29,996 nucleotides of DNA from an uncultured Collinsella sp. (GCA_900543025.1 UQPP01000029.1:1-29996), one strand, 5' to 3'; counted from the stretch's first letter, positions 1 to 8,225 are shown. The notes: generated by a model not told the origin, from the sequence alone. Translations and numbers: made by a program.

Positions 1-10
1 ATACTCATGG

Positions 11-47
11 AAAACCTCCCATTTCCCGATGTCCAAGAAATGGGAGG
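11..47 (-). terminator. Rho-independent terminator of the M16 protease gene
   Basis: A perfect 11-bp inverted repeat (15-25 and 37-47) with an 11-nt loop. Read on the minus strand it is followed by four T (14-11). It lies about 40 nt beyond the protease stop codon at 89, the expected place for an intrinsic terminator. The T run is short, so termination may be partial. Confidence 0.7.
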
Positions 48-88
48 CAGTTCACAGGCACCTTCGTGGTGGTTTTGCTTACTGTGCG

Positions 89-3000
89 TTAGCTCAGCAG
101 GTCGATGACGTTAAAGCCGGCGTTGCTCTTGGCGATGACGTCTTGGCCGCCAAAGACGCAGGTGGGCGACTCGGCTGCAATGCGTGTCACGTCGGCGCCG
201 AGCGAGCGCAGCTCACCGGGCGTGGCAGCGAGCATCTGGGCGCGGCGCTCCTCGCGGGCGTGCGGATCGAGCCCGGCCAGGTAGGTCGTGTTGCGGCGCT
301 TGGTGAGCGCGTAGGGCTTCACCGGCGCGTCCATGCCGCTCACACAGCTCACGATAAAGCCCTCAAAGGCGGCCTTGTCGGGTTCAAAGCTGCTGAGCCA
401 TTCGCCTGCGCGCGCCACGCGCTCAATCGAGGGGTCGATTGCCGGGTCGCGGTAGGTGTAGAACGCCGCCTGACGCTCGCCGGCCGCGCGGAATCCGCAG
501 CCGTACGCGCCGCCCTTCACGCGGATCTCGTTCCACAGGTAGTCGTAGGAGAGTGCGTTGGCAGCAACCGCCCAGGCGCCCGTCACTTCGAGCCCCAAGC
601 GACGCGGATCGCACGCGCTCGCCGCAAAGCAGATGTCGCTGGGGATGACAAAGGCTTCGTGGCGGTCGCGCGGCTCCGGTACCACGAGCGTGCCGCTGCC
701 AGCGCCGTCGCCCGCGCCCAGCCCCAGGTTGCCCGCGGCATCCCAGTACGCGTCAAAGTCTTCATCGCTGCCGGTGAAGCTCGCCATGCAGCCATCGGCC
801 ACAAAGATGCGGTCTGCCAGCGCGGCAAGCTTGGCGCGCAGGTCGTCCAGTCGCTCGTCAAAGTGCTCGAGCAGATCGCGCAGGAACAGATAGAAGTCCA
901 CGCCCGAAAGCTGTTCGCGCACTACGGCCGAAGGCGAGCTGTAACTCATCGCGCGACCGAGCGCCGCCGAGTGTCCGTTGTTGATAAATCCCTGCTCAAG
1001 CCCAATGCGAATCTGCGTGAGCACGTCGCGCACGCGGTCGGCGTCGGCATCGAGCAACAGCGTGCTCGACCATACCTCGCGCGGCAGGCTCGCCAGCGCG
1101 TCGATCTTTTCGGACAGGGCGCCGGCGCTCACCAGCAGGTAGGGGCGCACGCCGTCCACGTCGGGCTGGGTCATGACCTCGGTCGTAAAGCTCAAAAAGC
1201 CCAGCTTGCCGGCAAGCAGGTTGTCGAGTTCCTCGGCCGAATGCTCGCGCGTGGGCAGCTGCTTGAGCAGACGGCAGAGCAGCGTCACATAGGGCAGGTC
1301 CTCAAACGCGACGCAGCTCAGGTCGAAATACTGCATGGCGTAGGCCAGGCGGTTGGTGGGGATGCCGTGGCGCAGACAGGGGATAGGCGCGGTCGTGTCC
1401 ACAACGAGCGGCGGCTCGGGGCGCGCCTCGCCAATGTCGGATACGCGGAGGCGCGGCAGCGTGGCCTTGTCCTCGGGCGTGTCCTCGGCCTCCTGCGCGG
1501 CACGCAGTGCGGCCGTGCGCTCGACCACATCGGCCAGCTCGGCATCGGTCATGGCATCGCGCTTGGCTGCCAGCTCGGCGGCCTCGGCACCCTCTGCGCC
1601 CTCGGCGGCGTCCACCGGAACCAGCTCGACTAGCGCCATGTGGTCGTTCTCCAGCACGAGCTCGCGCAACAGGTCCTCAAAGTAAGTGCCGTTCAGCTCG
1701 CCGCGCAGTTCCTCGTACACCGGACCGTACTTGAGCGCCAGCGTTGCAGCATCGTCATCGTAGAGCCAGGTGCTCAGCGCGTCGCACGCAATGGCCACGC
1801 CGTCGGCAATACCGTAGTCGCGCTGGCGCAGGTCGTATTCGTTGCTGCTGATGATGGCTTCCAGGCGCTCGCGCGGAACGCCATGCTCGCATAGGTCGCG
1901 GCAGGCGTCCTGGAACACGTGGCGCAGCTCGCGCGCCACGCCGGGCTGCGCGTTTTGCAGCATGATGAGCTCGTAGGGCTGAAGGCTCTCGGCCGCGGTG
2001 TAGCTCACCACGTTGCCGCCCAGGCCGGCGGCCAGAATGGCTTTCTTAACCGGCGCTTCGTTGGAGCCCAGCAGTGCCTCAAACAGGATATCCGCCGCGA
2101 TCGTGCGTTTGCGGTCGAGCGCGCTGCCCAGCACAAGACCCAGGCCCACCAGGGCGTTCTCGGGCGTGGTGGCCATCTCGACGCGCTTATACTCGCAGGT
2201 CACAGGCGCCTGCACGTCCAGCGGATTGGGCGCCAGCGCGGACGGGTCCTCGCCGGCGGCGACGGCGGCGTCCATGCGGCGGCTCGCGGCACTCGGCTGC
2301 GACAGGTAGCGCTCGTCCAAAAAGGCCAACGCGCGGTCCACGTCCAGGTCGCCGTAGAGCGTGATGTAGGAGTTGGAAGGATTGTAGTGGCGCGCGTGCG
2401 TGTTCAGGAACTGCTCGTAGGTGAGCGCGGGAATCGCGCGCGGGTCGCCGCCGCTCTCGTGCGCATAGGCGGTGTCGGGATAGAGCGCGGCGTTGACGGC
2501 GTCGTCCAGCACGCTCATGGGGTCGGACAGCGCGCCCTTCATCTCGTTGAACACCACGCCGTTATAGCGCAGCGTGCCCTTGCGCAGGCTCGCGGAGCTG
2601 CCGTCGCCCTCGCCCTCGGCGTCCTCCGGCAGGTCCAGCTCGTAGTGCCAGCCCTCCTGCTCAAAAATGGTCGGCTTGGTATAGATAGCCGGGTTGAACA
2701 CCGCGTCCAGGTACACGTCCATCAGGTTGTACAGATCTTGCTCGTTGGTGGTGGCAACGGGGTAGATGGTCTTGTCGGGGTAGGTCATGGCGTTGAGGAA
2801 CGTCTGCATGGAGCTCTTGATCAGATCGACGAATGGCTCCTTGACGGGGAACTTGGCCGATCCGCACAGCACCGAGTGCTCAAGAATATGGAACACGCCG
2901 GTGGAATCGGCCGGCGGCGTCTTAAAGCCAATGGCAAAGGCCTTGTTTTCGTCGTCGCACGCCAGGTACAGCAGGCGAGCGCCCGAGGCAGTGTGGCGCA

Positions 3001-3127
3001 GCACGTAGGCGTCCGAGTCGAGCTCGGGCACGGTCTCGCAGCGCTCGACGGCAAAGCCGTGGCAGGTGGTGCCGGGCACCAGCAGCGCGGCAGCAGCGGC
3101 GCGCGGGTCGGTTGAGGTAGTGGACAT
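89..3127 (-). CDS. M16C family zinc metalloprotease (PreP/falcilysin-like insulinase)
   Basis: A protein of 1012 residues, the usual size for the single-chain M16C presequence-protease group, which forms a closed chamber from two M16 halves and degrades unfolded peptides in the cytosol. The inverted zinc motif HILEH lies at residues 80-84 (ligands H80 and H84, catalytic base E83). The conserved FEQEGWHYE segment near residues 155-163 supplies the distal zinc ligand, probably E158. An M16C-associated region and a C-terminal non-catalytic M16 half follow. I chose the ATG at 3127 because AAAGGAGA lies just upstream and residues before it (an in-frame extension to 3301) have no family likeness. 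There is an acidic, Gly/Ser-rich insertion near residues 165-180. It is a single-gene unit divergent from the GntR regulator. Family is certain; physiological substrate is unknown. Confidence 0.93.
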   Translation of the reverse strand: MSTTSTDPRAAAAALLVPGTTCHGFAVERCETVPELDSDAYVLRHTASGARLLYLACDDENKAFAIGFKTPPADSTGVFHILEHSVLCGSAKFPVKEPFVDLIKSSMQTFLNAMTYPDKTIYPVATTNEQDLYNLMDVYLDAVFNPAIYTKPTIFEQEGWHYELDLPEDAEGEGDGSSASLRKGTLRYNGVVFNEMKGALSDPMSVLDDAVNAALYPDTAYAHESGGDPRAIPALTYEQFLNTHARHYNPSNSYITLYGDLDVDRALAFLDERYLSQPSAASRRMDAAVAAGEDPSALAPNPLDVQAPVTCEYKRVEMATTPENALVGLGLVLGSALDRKRTIAADILFEALLGSNEAPVKKAILAAGLGGNVVSYTAAESLQPYELIMLQNAQPGVARELRHVFQDACRDLCEHGVPRERLEAIISSNEYDLRQRDYGIADGVAIACDALSTWLYDDDAATLALKYGPVYEELRGELNGTYFEDLLRELVLENDHMALVELVPVDAAEGAEGAEAAELAAKRDAMTDAELADVVERTAALRAAQEAEDTPEDKATLPRLRVSDIGEARPEPPLVVDTTAPIPCLRHGIPTNRLAYAMQYFDLSCVAFEDLPYVTLLCRLLKQLPTREHSAEELDNLLAGKLGFLSFTTEVMTQPDVDGVRPYLLVSAGALSEKIDALASLPREVWSSTLLLDADADRVRDVLTQIRIGLEQGFINNGHSAALGRAMSYSSPSAVVREQLSGVDFYLFLRDLLEHFDERLDDLRAKLAALADRIFVADGCMASFTGSDEDFDAYWDAAGNLGLGAGDGAGSGTLVVPEPRDRHEAFVIPSDICFAASACDPRRLGLEVTGAWAVAANALSYDYLWNEIRVKGGAYGCGFRAAGERQAAFYTYRDPAIDPSIERVARAGEWLSSFEPDKAAFEGFIVSCVSGMDAPVKPYALTKRRNTTYLAGLDPHAREERRAQMLAATPGELRSLGADVTRIAAESPTCVFGGQDVIAKSNAGFNVIDLLS

Positions 3128-3407
3128 ATGTAGTCTCCTTTGACGCCCCAGCGGGGGCGAATCGAGTCGAATCCTCGAGAGTATACCCATATGGGGCCGC
3201 GGCTCTGCGGCGAACTGGAGACGATGTGGGTGGACTAGCCTAGCTAGGTTGATAACGAATGCCGCGGGTAGCCGCTGCACCCCACTAAAGTGAAATAACA
3301 CCCCGTTTACCGAATCATTTAGGAAATATATGGACTCCTAAAAAGTTCTAATACAATATAAGTCATCTATCTATAAGCTGCTGATTCCTTGCAAAGGTAT
3401 GGTTGAT
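3128..3407. promoter_or_regulatory. Divergent intergenic region between protease and GntR regulator
   Basis: This 280-bp gap carries the start signals of two divergent genes. On the minus strand a TATACT (3185-3180) could be the protease -10, next to the palindrome CCCATATGGG (3186-3195); I see no convincing -35. A GC hairpin (3144-3149 with 3154-3159) sits just upstream of the protease ribosome binding site. On the plus strand the AT-rich stretch 3320-3370 with TATAAG (3357-3362) is the likely promoter of the regulator. All elements are single-sequence guesses. Confidence 0.35.
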
Positions 3408-4112
3408 ATGGTTGAAGCAAATAGCGTTATCCCCCTGTACAAACAGATTGTTCGTGCGCTTTCTGATTCGATCGCCAACGGCACGTACCGCCCGGGAGAT
3501 AAGCTCCCGACCGAGGCGGAGCTCATCGAGCAATTTGGCGTGAGCCGAATAACGGTTCGCTCCGCAATTAAAGAAATGGAAGATGCTGGGCTTGTTGAGA
3601 GGGCCCGCGGCAAGGGCACGTTCGTTTCGTCGGACACACAGATGTATGCCGCGGACGACCGTGAGAGCTTTACCCATTCGTGCCAGCTTGCTGGAAAACA
3701 GGCGTCTACCAGGGTTCTCGCAATGGGCTGGGACTTCCCAAGCCTGCGAGACGCGAAGTTCCTGGGCGTAGACGATACCCAAAAGGTATTGCGCAGTCGT
3801 CGTCTGCGCCTTGTGGACGACATGCCCACGATGCTGGAAACCAATAGCTATTCCGCTGCGCTTTCTTTTTTGGAGCATGAATCCCTCGAGGATTCGCTGA
3901 TGGCGGTACTCGATCGCCAGGGGATCAAGATGGGCCCCAACACGCGTACGCTCGAGGTCTGCTATGCGAGCGAGCTCGAGGCGGCATACCTTAACGTGGA
4001 GCTGGACTCTCCGCTGCTTCTGTTTGTCGATAGACGTTATGCTCCAAGCGGCGAGCCGCTTTTCATCTCCCGTCAGGTGTACTGCACCGAGCGACTGAAG
4101 TTCTATTTGTAA
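3408..4112 (+). CDS. GntR family (HutC/UTRA subfamily) transcriptional regulator of the adjacent PTS genes
   Basis: A 234-residue repressor-type protein. The N-terminal winged helix (about residues 7-70, starting with IPLYKQI and including the DKLPTEAELIEQFGVSRITV-type recognition region and the RGKGTFV wing) is classic GntR. The remaining 150 residues fit the UTRA ligand-binding domain, which usually senses a phosphorylated sugar. I prefer the ATG at 3408 over the one at 3399, because AAAGG at 3393-3397 is 10 nt from the former and only 1 nt from the latter. It lies directly upstream of, and in line with, the Amadori PTS genes. By analogy with FrlR-like regulators it probably represses them until a phosphorylated fructosamine accumulates. 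That ligand is inferred. Confidence 0.9.
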   Translation: MVEANSVIPLYKQIVRALSDSIANGTYRPGDKLPTEAELIEQFGVSRITVRSAIKEMEDAGLVERARGKGTFVSSDTQMYAADDRESFTHSCQLAGKQASTRVLAMGWDFPSLRDAKFLGVDDTQKVLRSRRLRLVDDMPTMLETNSYSAALSFLEHESLEDSLMAVLDRQGIKMGPNTRTLEVCYASELEAAYLNVELDSPLLLFVDRRYAPSGEPLFISRQVYCTERLKFYL

Positions 4113-4123
4113 ATTAGAGATAG

Positions 4124-4145
4124 ATTGGTCAATTTACCGACCAAT
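4124..4145. promoter_or_regulatory. Inverted repeat, candidate GntR operator
   Basis: ATTGGTC (4124-4130) and GACCAAT (4139-4145) form a perfect 7-bp dyad with an 8-nt spacer, 12 nt after the regulator stop codon and about 100 bp before EIIA. No T run follows, so an operator or mRNA stem is more likely than a terminator. Confidence 0.4.
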
Positions 4146-4192
4146 TGCTACCGTTCGCGGATTTGGAAAATAGACACACCGCGTAGGGTAGA

Positions 4193-4223
4193 TTGCTAAT
4201 ATACTTTGTTATGACAATATAGT
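4193..4223 (+). promoter_or_regulatory. Candidate promoter and operator for EIIA-EIIB
   Basis: TATAGT (4218-4223) is a good -10. TTGCTA (4193-4198) is a possible -35 but with a long 19-nt spacer, which would fit an activated or repressed promoter. TTGTTATGACAA (4206-4217), with TTGT/ACAA arms like many GntR/HutC sites, fills the spacer. The EIIA start codon is 25 nt downstream. Confidence 0.4.
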
Positions 4224-4247
4224 ACGTCTTATTGATATTGGAGAACT

Positions 4248-4667
4248 ATGAATAAGATATTGCTAGCGAGTCATGGTTATCTCGCCCAAGGTATGAAGAG
4301 CTCTCTCGAGATCCTGATGGGCGCCAACGACCGAATCGAGTGTCTGTGCGCCTATGTCGATGACGACACGAGGGATGTCGCAGCGCTTATCGATGCTTGG
4401 ATGGAGTCGAAGGACCCTGCCGACTCTTGGTTTGTCGTGACTGACATCTTTGGCGGCTCTGTAAACAACGAATTCATTCAGAGGCAGACCGCCGGATCGT
4501 TTACGTTGATCACCGGAATGAACTTGCCGCTGCTGGTGGAAATGGCTACACAGCTGGACTCCCTGGATGCGGACAAGGCCAAAGCTGCGGTCGAGGGATC
4601 ACGTTCGTTTATCATGCTTTGTGAGGCGGCGGACATGCTTGCCGATGTCGAAGAAGAAGAGTTCTAG
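4248..4667 (+). CDS. PTS mannose/fructosamine-family EIIA component
   Basis: A 139-residue cytosolic phosphocarrier of the mannose-type PTS EIIA fold. The SHGYLAQG motif at residues 8-15 carries the phosphorylated histidine H9, which takes phosphate from HPr. The DIFGGSVNN segment near residues 66-74 is the second family hallmark. It is a stand-alone domain rather than the fused EIIAB of ManX. Spacing, the upstream regulator and the deglycase downstream point to a fructoselysine/glucoselysine-type (Gfr-like) system. A GGAG ribosome binding site precedes the ATG. Family assignment is firm; the substrate is inferred from neighbours. Confidence 0.93.
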   Translation: MNKILLASHGYLAQGMKSSLEILMGANDRIECLCAYVDDDTRDVAALIDAWMESKDPADSWFVVTDIFGGSVNNEFIQRQTAGSFTLITGMNLPLLVEMATQLDSLDADKAKAAVEGSRSFIMLCEAADMLADVEEEEF

Positions 4668-4738
4668 TTAGTTCTGGTTCGAGCCCTAGCTAAGGGCCAC
4701 GCCTGTCATTACCTTTATTACGTGCGGAGATGATTACG

Positions 4739-5212
4739 ATGATTAAGCTTACGAGAGTTGATTACCGATTGATTCACGGCCAGGTCGCCATGTCTTGGAC
4801 ACATGCGCTGGATGTCGATTGCATCCTGTGTGCCAGCGACGCCGTGGCAAAAGACGACATGAGAAAAGCCGCATTGAGGCTAGCTCGTCCCAACGGCGTG
4901 AAGCTCGTCATAAAAGACGTAAACGCTGCTATCGAGGCGCTCAACAGCGGCGTCACCGACAAGTATTCGCTGTTTATCATTGTCGAGACGATCGAGGATG
5001 CCTATCGCCTTGCTAAGGGTTGCAAAGACATCAAGGAGATCAATTTGGGCGGAACTCGAAAGTCTCCCGAGACCACGCTTCATCCGACCCCCGCGATCTT
5101 TGCGACCGAAACCGATGCCGAGCATATCCAAGAGCTTGTCAACGATGGCGTGGTTATCGAAATCCGTCAGGTTCCCAATGACTCAAAGGTACTTGCCAAG
5201 GACGTTTTCTAG
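4739..5212 (+). CDS. PTS mannose/fructosamine-family EIIB component
   Basis: A 157-residue EIIB of the mannose/sorbose class. The DYRLIHGQVAMSW motif at residues 8-20 holds the phosphorylated H13, which passes phosphate from EIIA to the incoming sugar. The NLGGTR segment in the second half is typical of the family. I chose the ATG at 4739: GGAG (4726-4729) is 9 nt away, whereas it directly abuts the alternative ATG at 4730. It is 71 nt after EIIA and is followed by a strong terminator, so EIIA and EIIB form one short transcript apart from EIIC and EIID. Confidence 0.93.
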   Translation: MIKLTRVDYRLIHGQVAMSWTHALDVDCILCASDAVAKDDMRKAALRLARPNGVKLVIKDVNAAIEALNSGVTDKYSLFIIVETIEDAYRLAKGCKDIKEINLGGTRKSPETTLHPTPAIFATETDAEHIQELVNDGVVIEIRQVPNDSKVLAKDVF

Positions 5213-5262
5213 CTGGAAACATGCCATTGTCTAGCATTTATTAACTAGGTCCTCCTTTCTTT

Positions 5263-5296
5263 AGCCCGCCGATCATTTGATCGGCGGGCTTTTTAT
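5263..5296 (+). terminator. Strong rho-independent terminator after EIIB
   Basis: A perfect 13-bp stem (5263-5275 with 5278-5290) and a two-base loop, followed by TTTTATT. It splits the PTS locus into regulator/EIIA/EIIB and deglycase/EIIC/EIID units. Confidence 0.93.
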
Positions 5297-5328
5297 TAAA
5301 GAAAAATCAAAAAAGTCTGAAATAGTTC

Positions 5329-5359
5329 TTGCATAGTTAGTTATATAAAGTATTATAAC
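5329..5359 (+). promoter_or_regulatory. Promoter of the deglycase-EIIC-EIID unit with overlapping dyad
   Basis: TTGCAT (5329-5334) and TATTAT (5351-5356) are spaced by 16 nt. The -10 lies inside the perfect dyad GTTATA (5340-5345) / TATAAC (5354-5359), spacer 8 nt, so a repressor bound there would block RNA polymerase. The spacer length matches that of the dyad at 4124-4145, though the arm sequences differ. TATAAA at 5344 is an alternative -10. Confidence 0.5.
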
Positions 5360-5365
5360 GTCATG

Positions 5366-5386
5366 GGATGAATGAAGGGTTCATCC
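5366..5386 (+). other. 5' leader stem-loop of the deglycase mRNA
   Basis: GGATGAA (5366-5372) and TTCATCC (5380-5386) pair perfectly with a 7-nt loop, just upstream of the ribosome binding site (TAGGAG, about 5395-5400). It would lie at the very 5' end of the transcript and could protect it from decay. Confidence 0.5.
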
Positions 5387-5406
5387 AAGTGAGTTAGGAG
5401 TAAGGG

Positions 5407-6441
5407 ATGTTCAATTTCGATGAGCCTCGTTACGAGAAGGTTGTGAGCGATGCCCTCGCTCTCCGTCCTCAGATTGAGGCTGCCGTGGACAAGGTCTGCG
5501 AGCAGGGTTATTCCAACATCTTCTTCATCGGCTGCGGCGGCACCTGGGCCCACACGCTCCCGATGAAGTACTGGGTCGAGACCACCACGGCCGACGTCGA
5601 CGTCCACTGCGAGATTGCCGCCGAGTTCCTCGCATGCCCGCCCAAGACCTTCAACAAGGACTCGGTCTGCGTCTTCTCCACCCGTACCGGCACCACCCCC
5701 GAGATCATCGAGGCCGCCAAGTTCTGCCAGGAGCAGGGCGCCCGCACGCTGATGTACGTCTCCAACGACAACACCCCGGCCACCGAGTACGCCGACTACA
5801 AGTTCTTCAGCTTCGCCGAGGACGACGTCCTGTGCGAGGCCATCTACACCTACCAGATCACGCTGGTCGCCCGCTTCCTCAAGAACGCCGGCGCCTTCCC
5901 CAAGTACGACACCTTCATGGAGGAGTTCGGCAACATCGCCCCGTACCTCATCAAGGCCAAGGACGCCCAGGACGAGCGCTGCGCCGCCATGGCCGAGGAC
6001 TTCAAGGACACCGACTACCACATGGTGATCGGCTCCGGCATGCTCTGGGGCGAGGCCTACGACTACGCCATGTGCATCCTCGAGGAGATGCAGTGGATCA
6101 AGACCAAGTCCATCCACGCCGCCGAGTTCTTCCACGGCACCATCGAACTCTGCGAGGAGGGCACGAGCCTCATCATGCTCTACGGCGAGGACGACACCCG
6201 TAAGCTCATGGACCGCGTGGACAACTTCACTCACATGCTCGCCGACGAGAAGGGCGTCCATGTCCGCGTGAACAAGTTCGACACCGCCGAGGTCGAGCTG
6301 CCGTTCAGTGACCCCGAGTTCCGCAAGATCGTCTCCCCGATGGTCACCTACACCATCACCGAGCGTCTGAGCTGCCATCTCGAGCACGTTCGTAACCACC
6401 CGCTCACCACGCGTCGCTACTATCACCAGATGAACTACTAA
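5407..6441 (+). CDS. SIS-domain fructosamine-6-phosphate deglycase (FrlB/GfrF-like)
   Basis: A 344-residue protein with two sugar isomerase (SIS) domains. The first contains GCGGTWAHT (42-50) and the phosphosugar-binding STRTGTTPE (91-99). The IHAAEFFHG segment (236-244, with E240 and H243) and the C-terminal HPLTTRRY match the FrlB/GfrF/FraB deglycases rather than glucosamine synthase, and there is no glutaminase domain. It should hydrolyse a fructosamine 6-phosphate such as fructoselysine-6-P to glucose-6-P and the free amine. It sits between EIIB and EIIC of a mannose-type PTS, as in Gfr systems, but only one deglycase is present. Codon use is far more biased to C-ending codons than in the flanking PTS genes, suggesting very high expression. 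Family sure; exact amine unknown. Confidence 0.88.
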   Translation: MFNFDEPRYEKVVSDALALRPQIEAAVDKVCEQGYSNIFFIGCGGTWAHTLPMKYWVETTTADVDVHCEIAAEFLACPPKTFNKDSVCVFSTRTGTTPEIIEAAKFCQEQGARTLMYVSNDNTPATEYADYKFFSFAEDDVLCEAIYTYQITLVARFLKNAGAFPKYDTFMEEFGNIAPYLIKAKDAQDERCAAMAEDFKDTDYHMVIGSGMLWGEAYDYAMCILEEMQWIKTKSIHAAEFFHGTIELCEEGTSLIMLYGEDDTRKLMDRVDNFTHMLADEKGVHVRVNKFDTAEVELPFSDPEFRKIVSPMVTYTITERLSCHLEHVRNHPLTTRRYYHQMNY

Positions 6442-6462
6442 TCCTCTCAAATTGCTGCGGTT

Positions 6463-6501
6463 GTCTGCAGGCGAGCTGCGCAGAACGCCTCGCCTGCAGA
6501 C
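6463..6501 (+). other. Strong intercistronic stem-loop between deglycase and EIIC
   Basis: A perfect 13-bp inverted repeat (6463-6475 and 6489-6501) with a 13-nt loop and no T run. It begins 22 nt after the deglycase stop and ends 21 nt before EIIC. Such elements commonly stop 3' exonucleases and keep the upstream message more abundant than the downstream one, which would suit a highly expressed enzyme followed by membrane proteins. Confidence 0.75.
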
Positions 6502-6522
6502 CTGTTTCTGGGGTTGATCGAA

Positions 6523-7296
6523 ATGGTTGTCCAGTATCTTCTAGTTGCACTGGTCGCATTTATTGCGTCCATGGACGAGCAATTATTTGGCATTACGATG
6601 CTTGGTCGTCCGCTGTTTACGAGCCTGTTTGTCGGCTTGATCCTTGGCGATGTCCAGCAGGGCGTTATCGTCGGCGCTGCTTTGGAGTCCATGTTCATGG
6701 GTGCCATCATGGTCGGCGCGGCGGTTCCTCCCGAGGTCTATGCCTCCGGCGTGCTTGGCTGCGCGTTTGCCGTCATTACGGGTACGGGCACGGCAACTGC
6801 CGTCGCGCTCGCCCTTCCCGTCTCCGTCTTCCTTCAGGTGTGGCGCAACTTCTGCTACGCCGTTCCGGGCGCCTTTGCCTGCAAGAAGATTGAGACCGCT
6901 CTGGCAAATCGCGATCTTGCCAAGGCAAATCTGTACCATCTGACCATCGTGCCGCTGTCGATTGGCATTCCGTCTGCACTGCTGGTGTTTTGCTCGCTGT
7001 TCTTTGGTGCCGACCTCATCAACAATGCGCTTAACGCTATTCCGCAGTTTGTGATGGACGGCCTCAACGTTGCGTCCGGCGTCATGGTCTGCATCGGCTT
7101 CGCACTTCTTATTAGGACCATGGGCGACAACAAGCTTCTTCCTTGGCTGTTCCTGGGATTCATTATGGTCATCTACCTCAAGATGGACGTTGTCGGTGTT
7201 GCCGCTGCCGCTATCTGCGTCGCGCTGCTCCTGGCCTTCCGCGAGGGCTCGGCCGGTCCGCAGGCGGTTGCCGAGGATGAAGAGGAGGACTTCTAA
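6523..7296 (+). CDS. PTS mannose/fructosamine-family EIIC membrane component
   Basis: A 257-residue, very hydrophobic protein with multiple membrane segments and the family-typical region around VGAALESMFMG early in the chain. EIIC forms the substrate channel with EIID. The C-terminus ends in an acidic cytosolic tail (EDEEEDF). I start at the ATG at 6523, about 9 nt after GGGG; a TTG at 6514 would add three residues but abuts that site. Its stop overlaps the EIID start by one base (TAATG), showing translational coupling. Confidence 0.93.
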   Translation: MVVQYLLVALVAFIASMDEQLFGITMLGRPLFTSLFVGLILGDVQQGVIVGAALESMFMGAIMVGAAVPPEVYASGVLGCAFAVITGTGTATAVALALPVSVFLQVWRNFCYAVPGAFACKKIETALANRDLAKANLYHLTIVPLSIGIPSALLVFCSLFFGADLINNALNAIPQFVMDGLNVASGVMVCIGFALLIRTMGDNKLLPWLFLGFIMVIYLKMDVVGVAAAAICVALLLAFREGSAGPQAVAEDEEEDF

Positions 7297-8144
7297 TGGC
7301 TACCCAGAACACCGATCTCAAAGAGGCCAAGAAGGACGCGATTATGACTCCCGATATGTATCGGAGCATGTTCCTTCGCCAGTTTACGAGCCAGTGCTCG
7401 CAGTCGTACGACAAGATGATGGCAATGGGCTTCATGTACACCATTCAGAAGCCCCTGCGAAAGATCTATCCCAACGACGACGATTACTATGCGGCGCTCG
7501 ATCGCCATACCGAGTTCTTTAACATCACGCCTCATGTGCTTCCGTTTGTAGCCGGCCTAACGGTTTCGATGGAAGAGCAGGCGGCTGCCGATAAGAACTT
7601 CGACACGTCCTCGATTAACGCCATGAAGGTCGGCCTCATGGGACCGCTTTCCGGCATTGGCGATTCGTTCTACTGGGGTACGTTCCGCGTGGTCGCCGCC
7701 GGCATCGGTATTGGCATCGCGTCGACGGGCAACCCGCTCGGCCCCATCGTGTACGCGCTCATCTACTCGGTGATTAACTTTGCAACGCGTATCGTCGCCG
7801 CCCATCTGGGATACGACCTGGGAACCAAGTTCCTGCAGCAGTCCGAAGAGAACAACCTTATGTCTCGCATGACGCATGCTGCCGGTGTCCTCGGAATGAC
7901 CGTCATTGGCGCGATGATTGCGGCACAGGTCTCCCTGTCCACAGCTTTGACCTTTGATGTGGGTGGTTCGGAGATTGTCCTGCAGGATCTGTTCGATTCG
8001 ATCTTCCCTGGCCTTCTGCCCTTGCTGGCAACGTTCGCTTGCGTTGCCCTCTATAAAAAGGGTGTCAAGACCATTTGGATTATTATTGGCATCTTCGCGA
8101 TCTGCATCATCGGAACGGGCTTGGGAGTGTTCGCAGCGGCGTAA
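7296..8144 (+). CDS. PTS mannose/fructosamine-family EIID membrane component
   Basis: A 282-residue EIID of the mannose family. A long cytosolic N-terminal half includes MYRSMFLRQF and the stretch GPLSGIGDSFYWGTFR (about residues 112-127), the hallmark of the family. Hydrophobic C-terminal segments (about residues 185-280) anchor it. It completes EIIA, EIIB, EIIC and EIID, so the transporter is whole. A terminator follows 45 nt later. Confidence 0.94.
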   Translation: MATQNTDLKEAKKDAIMTPDMYRSMFLRQFTSQCSQSYDKMMAMGFMYTIQKPLRKIYPNDDDYYAALDRHTEFFNITPHVLPFVAGLTVSMEEQAAADKNFDTSSINAMKVGLMGPLSGIGDSFYWGTFRVVAAGIGIGIASTGNPLGPIVYALIYSVINFATRIVAAHLGYDLGTKFLQQSEENNLMSRMTHAAGVLGMTVIGAMIAAQVSLSTALTFDVGGSEIVLQDLFDSIFPGLLPLLATFACVALYKKGVKTIWIIIGIFAICIIGTGLGVFAAA

Positions 8145-8189
8145 TGTTGACCGCTATGCTTGCGCGTTGGATAACTAACTGACCGTTTG

Positions 8190-8225
8190 AAAACGGGGTT
8201 CGGCGTAAGGCCGGCCCCGTTTTTT
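8190..8225 (+). terminator. Rho-independent terminator after EIID
   Basis: AAAACGGGG (8190-8198) pairs with CCCCGTTTT (8215-8223); the 16-nt interior can fold further, and the T run continues to 8225. It closes the PTS unit. Confidence 0.85.

Noticed and set aside
29..1633. 534-codon plus-strand reading frame opposite the M16 protease gene
   Set aside because: Antisense shadow of a GC-rich gene; repetitive Ala/Arg/His/Gly content, no domain, no ribosome binding site. The same holds for 1919-3115.
5353..6450. 365-codon minus-strand frame opposite the deglycase
   Set aside because: Val/Gly/Leu/Glu-rich antisense artefact of strong C-ending codon bias; no start signal.
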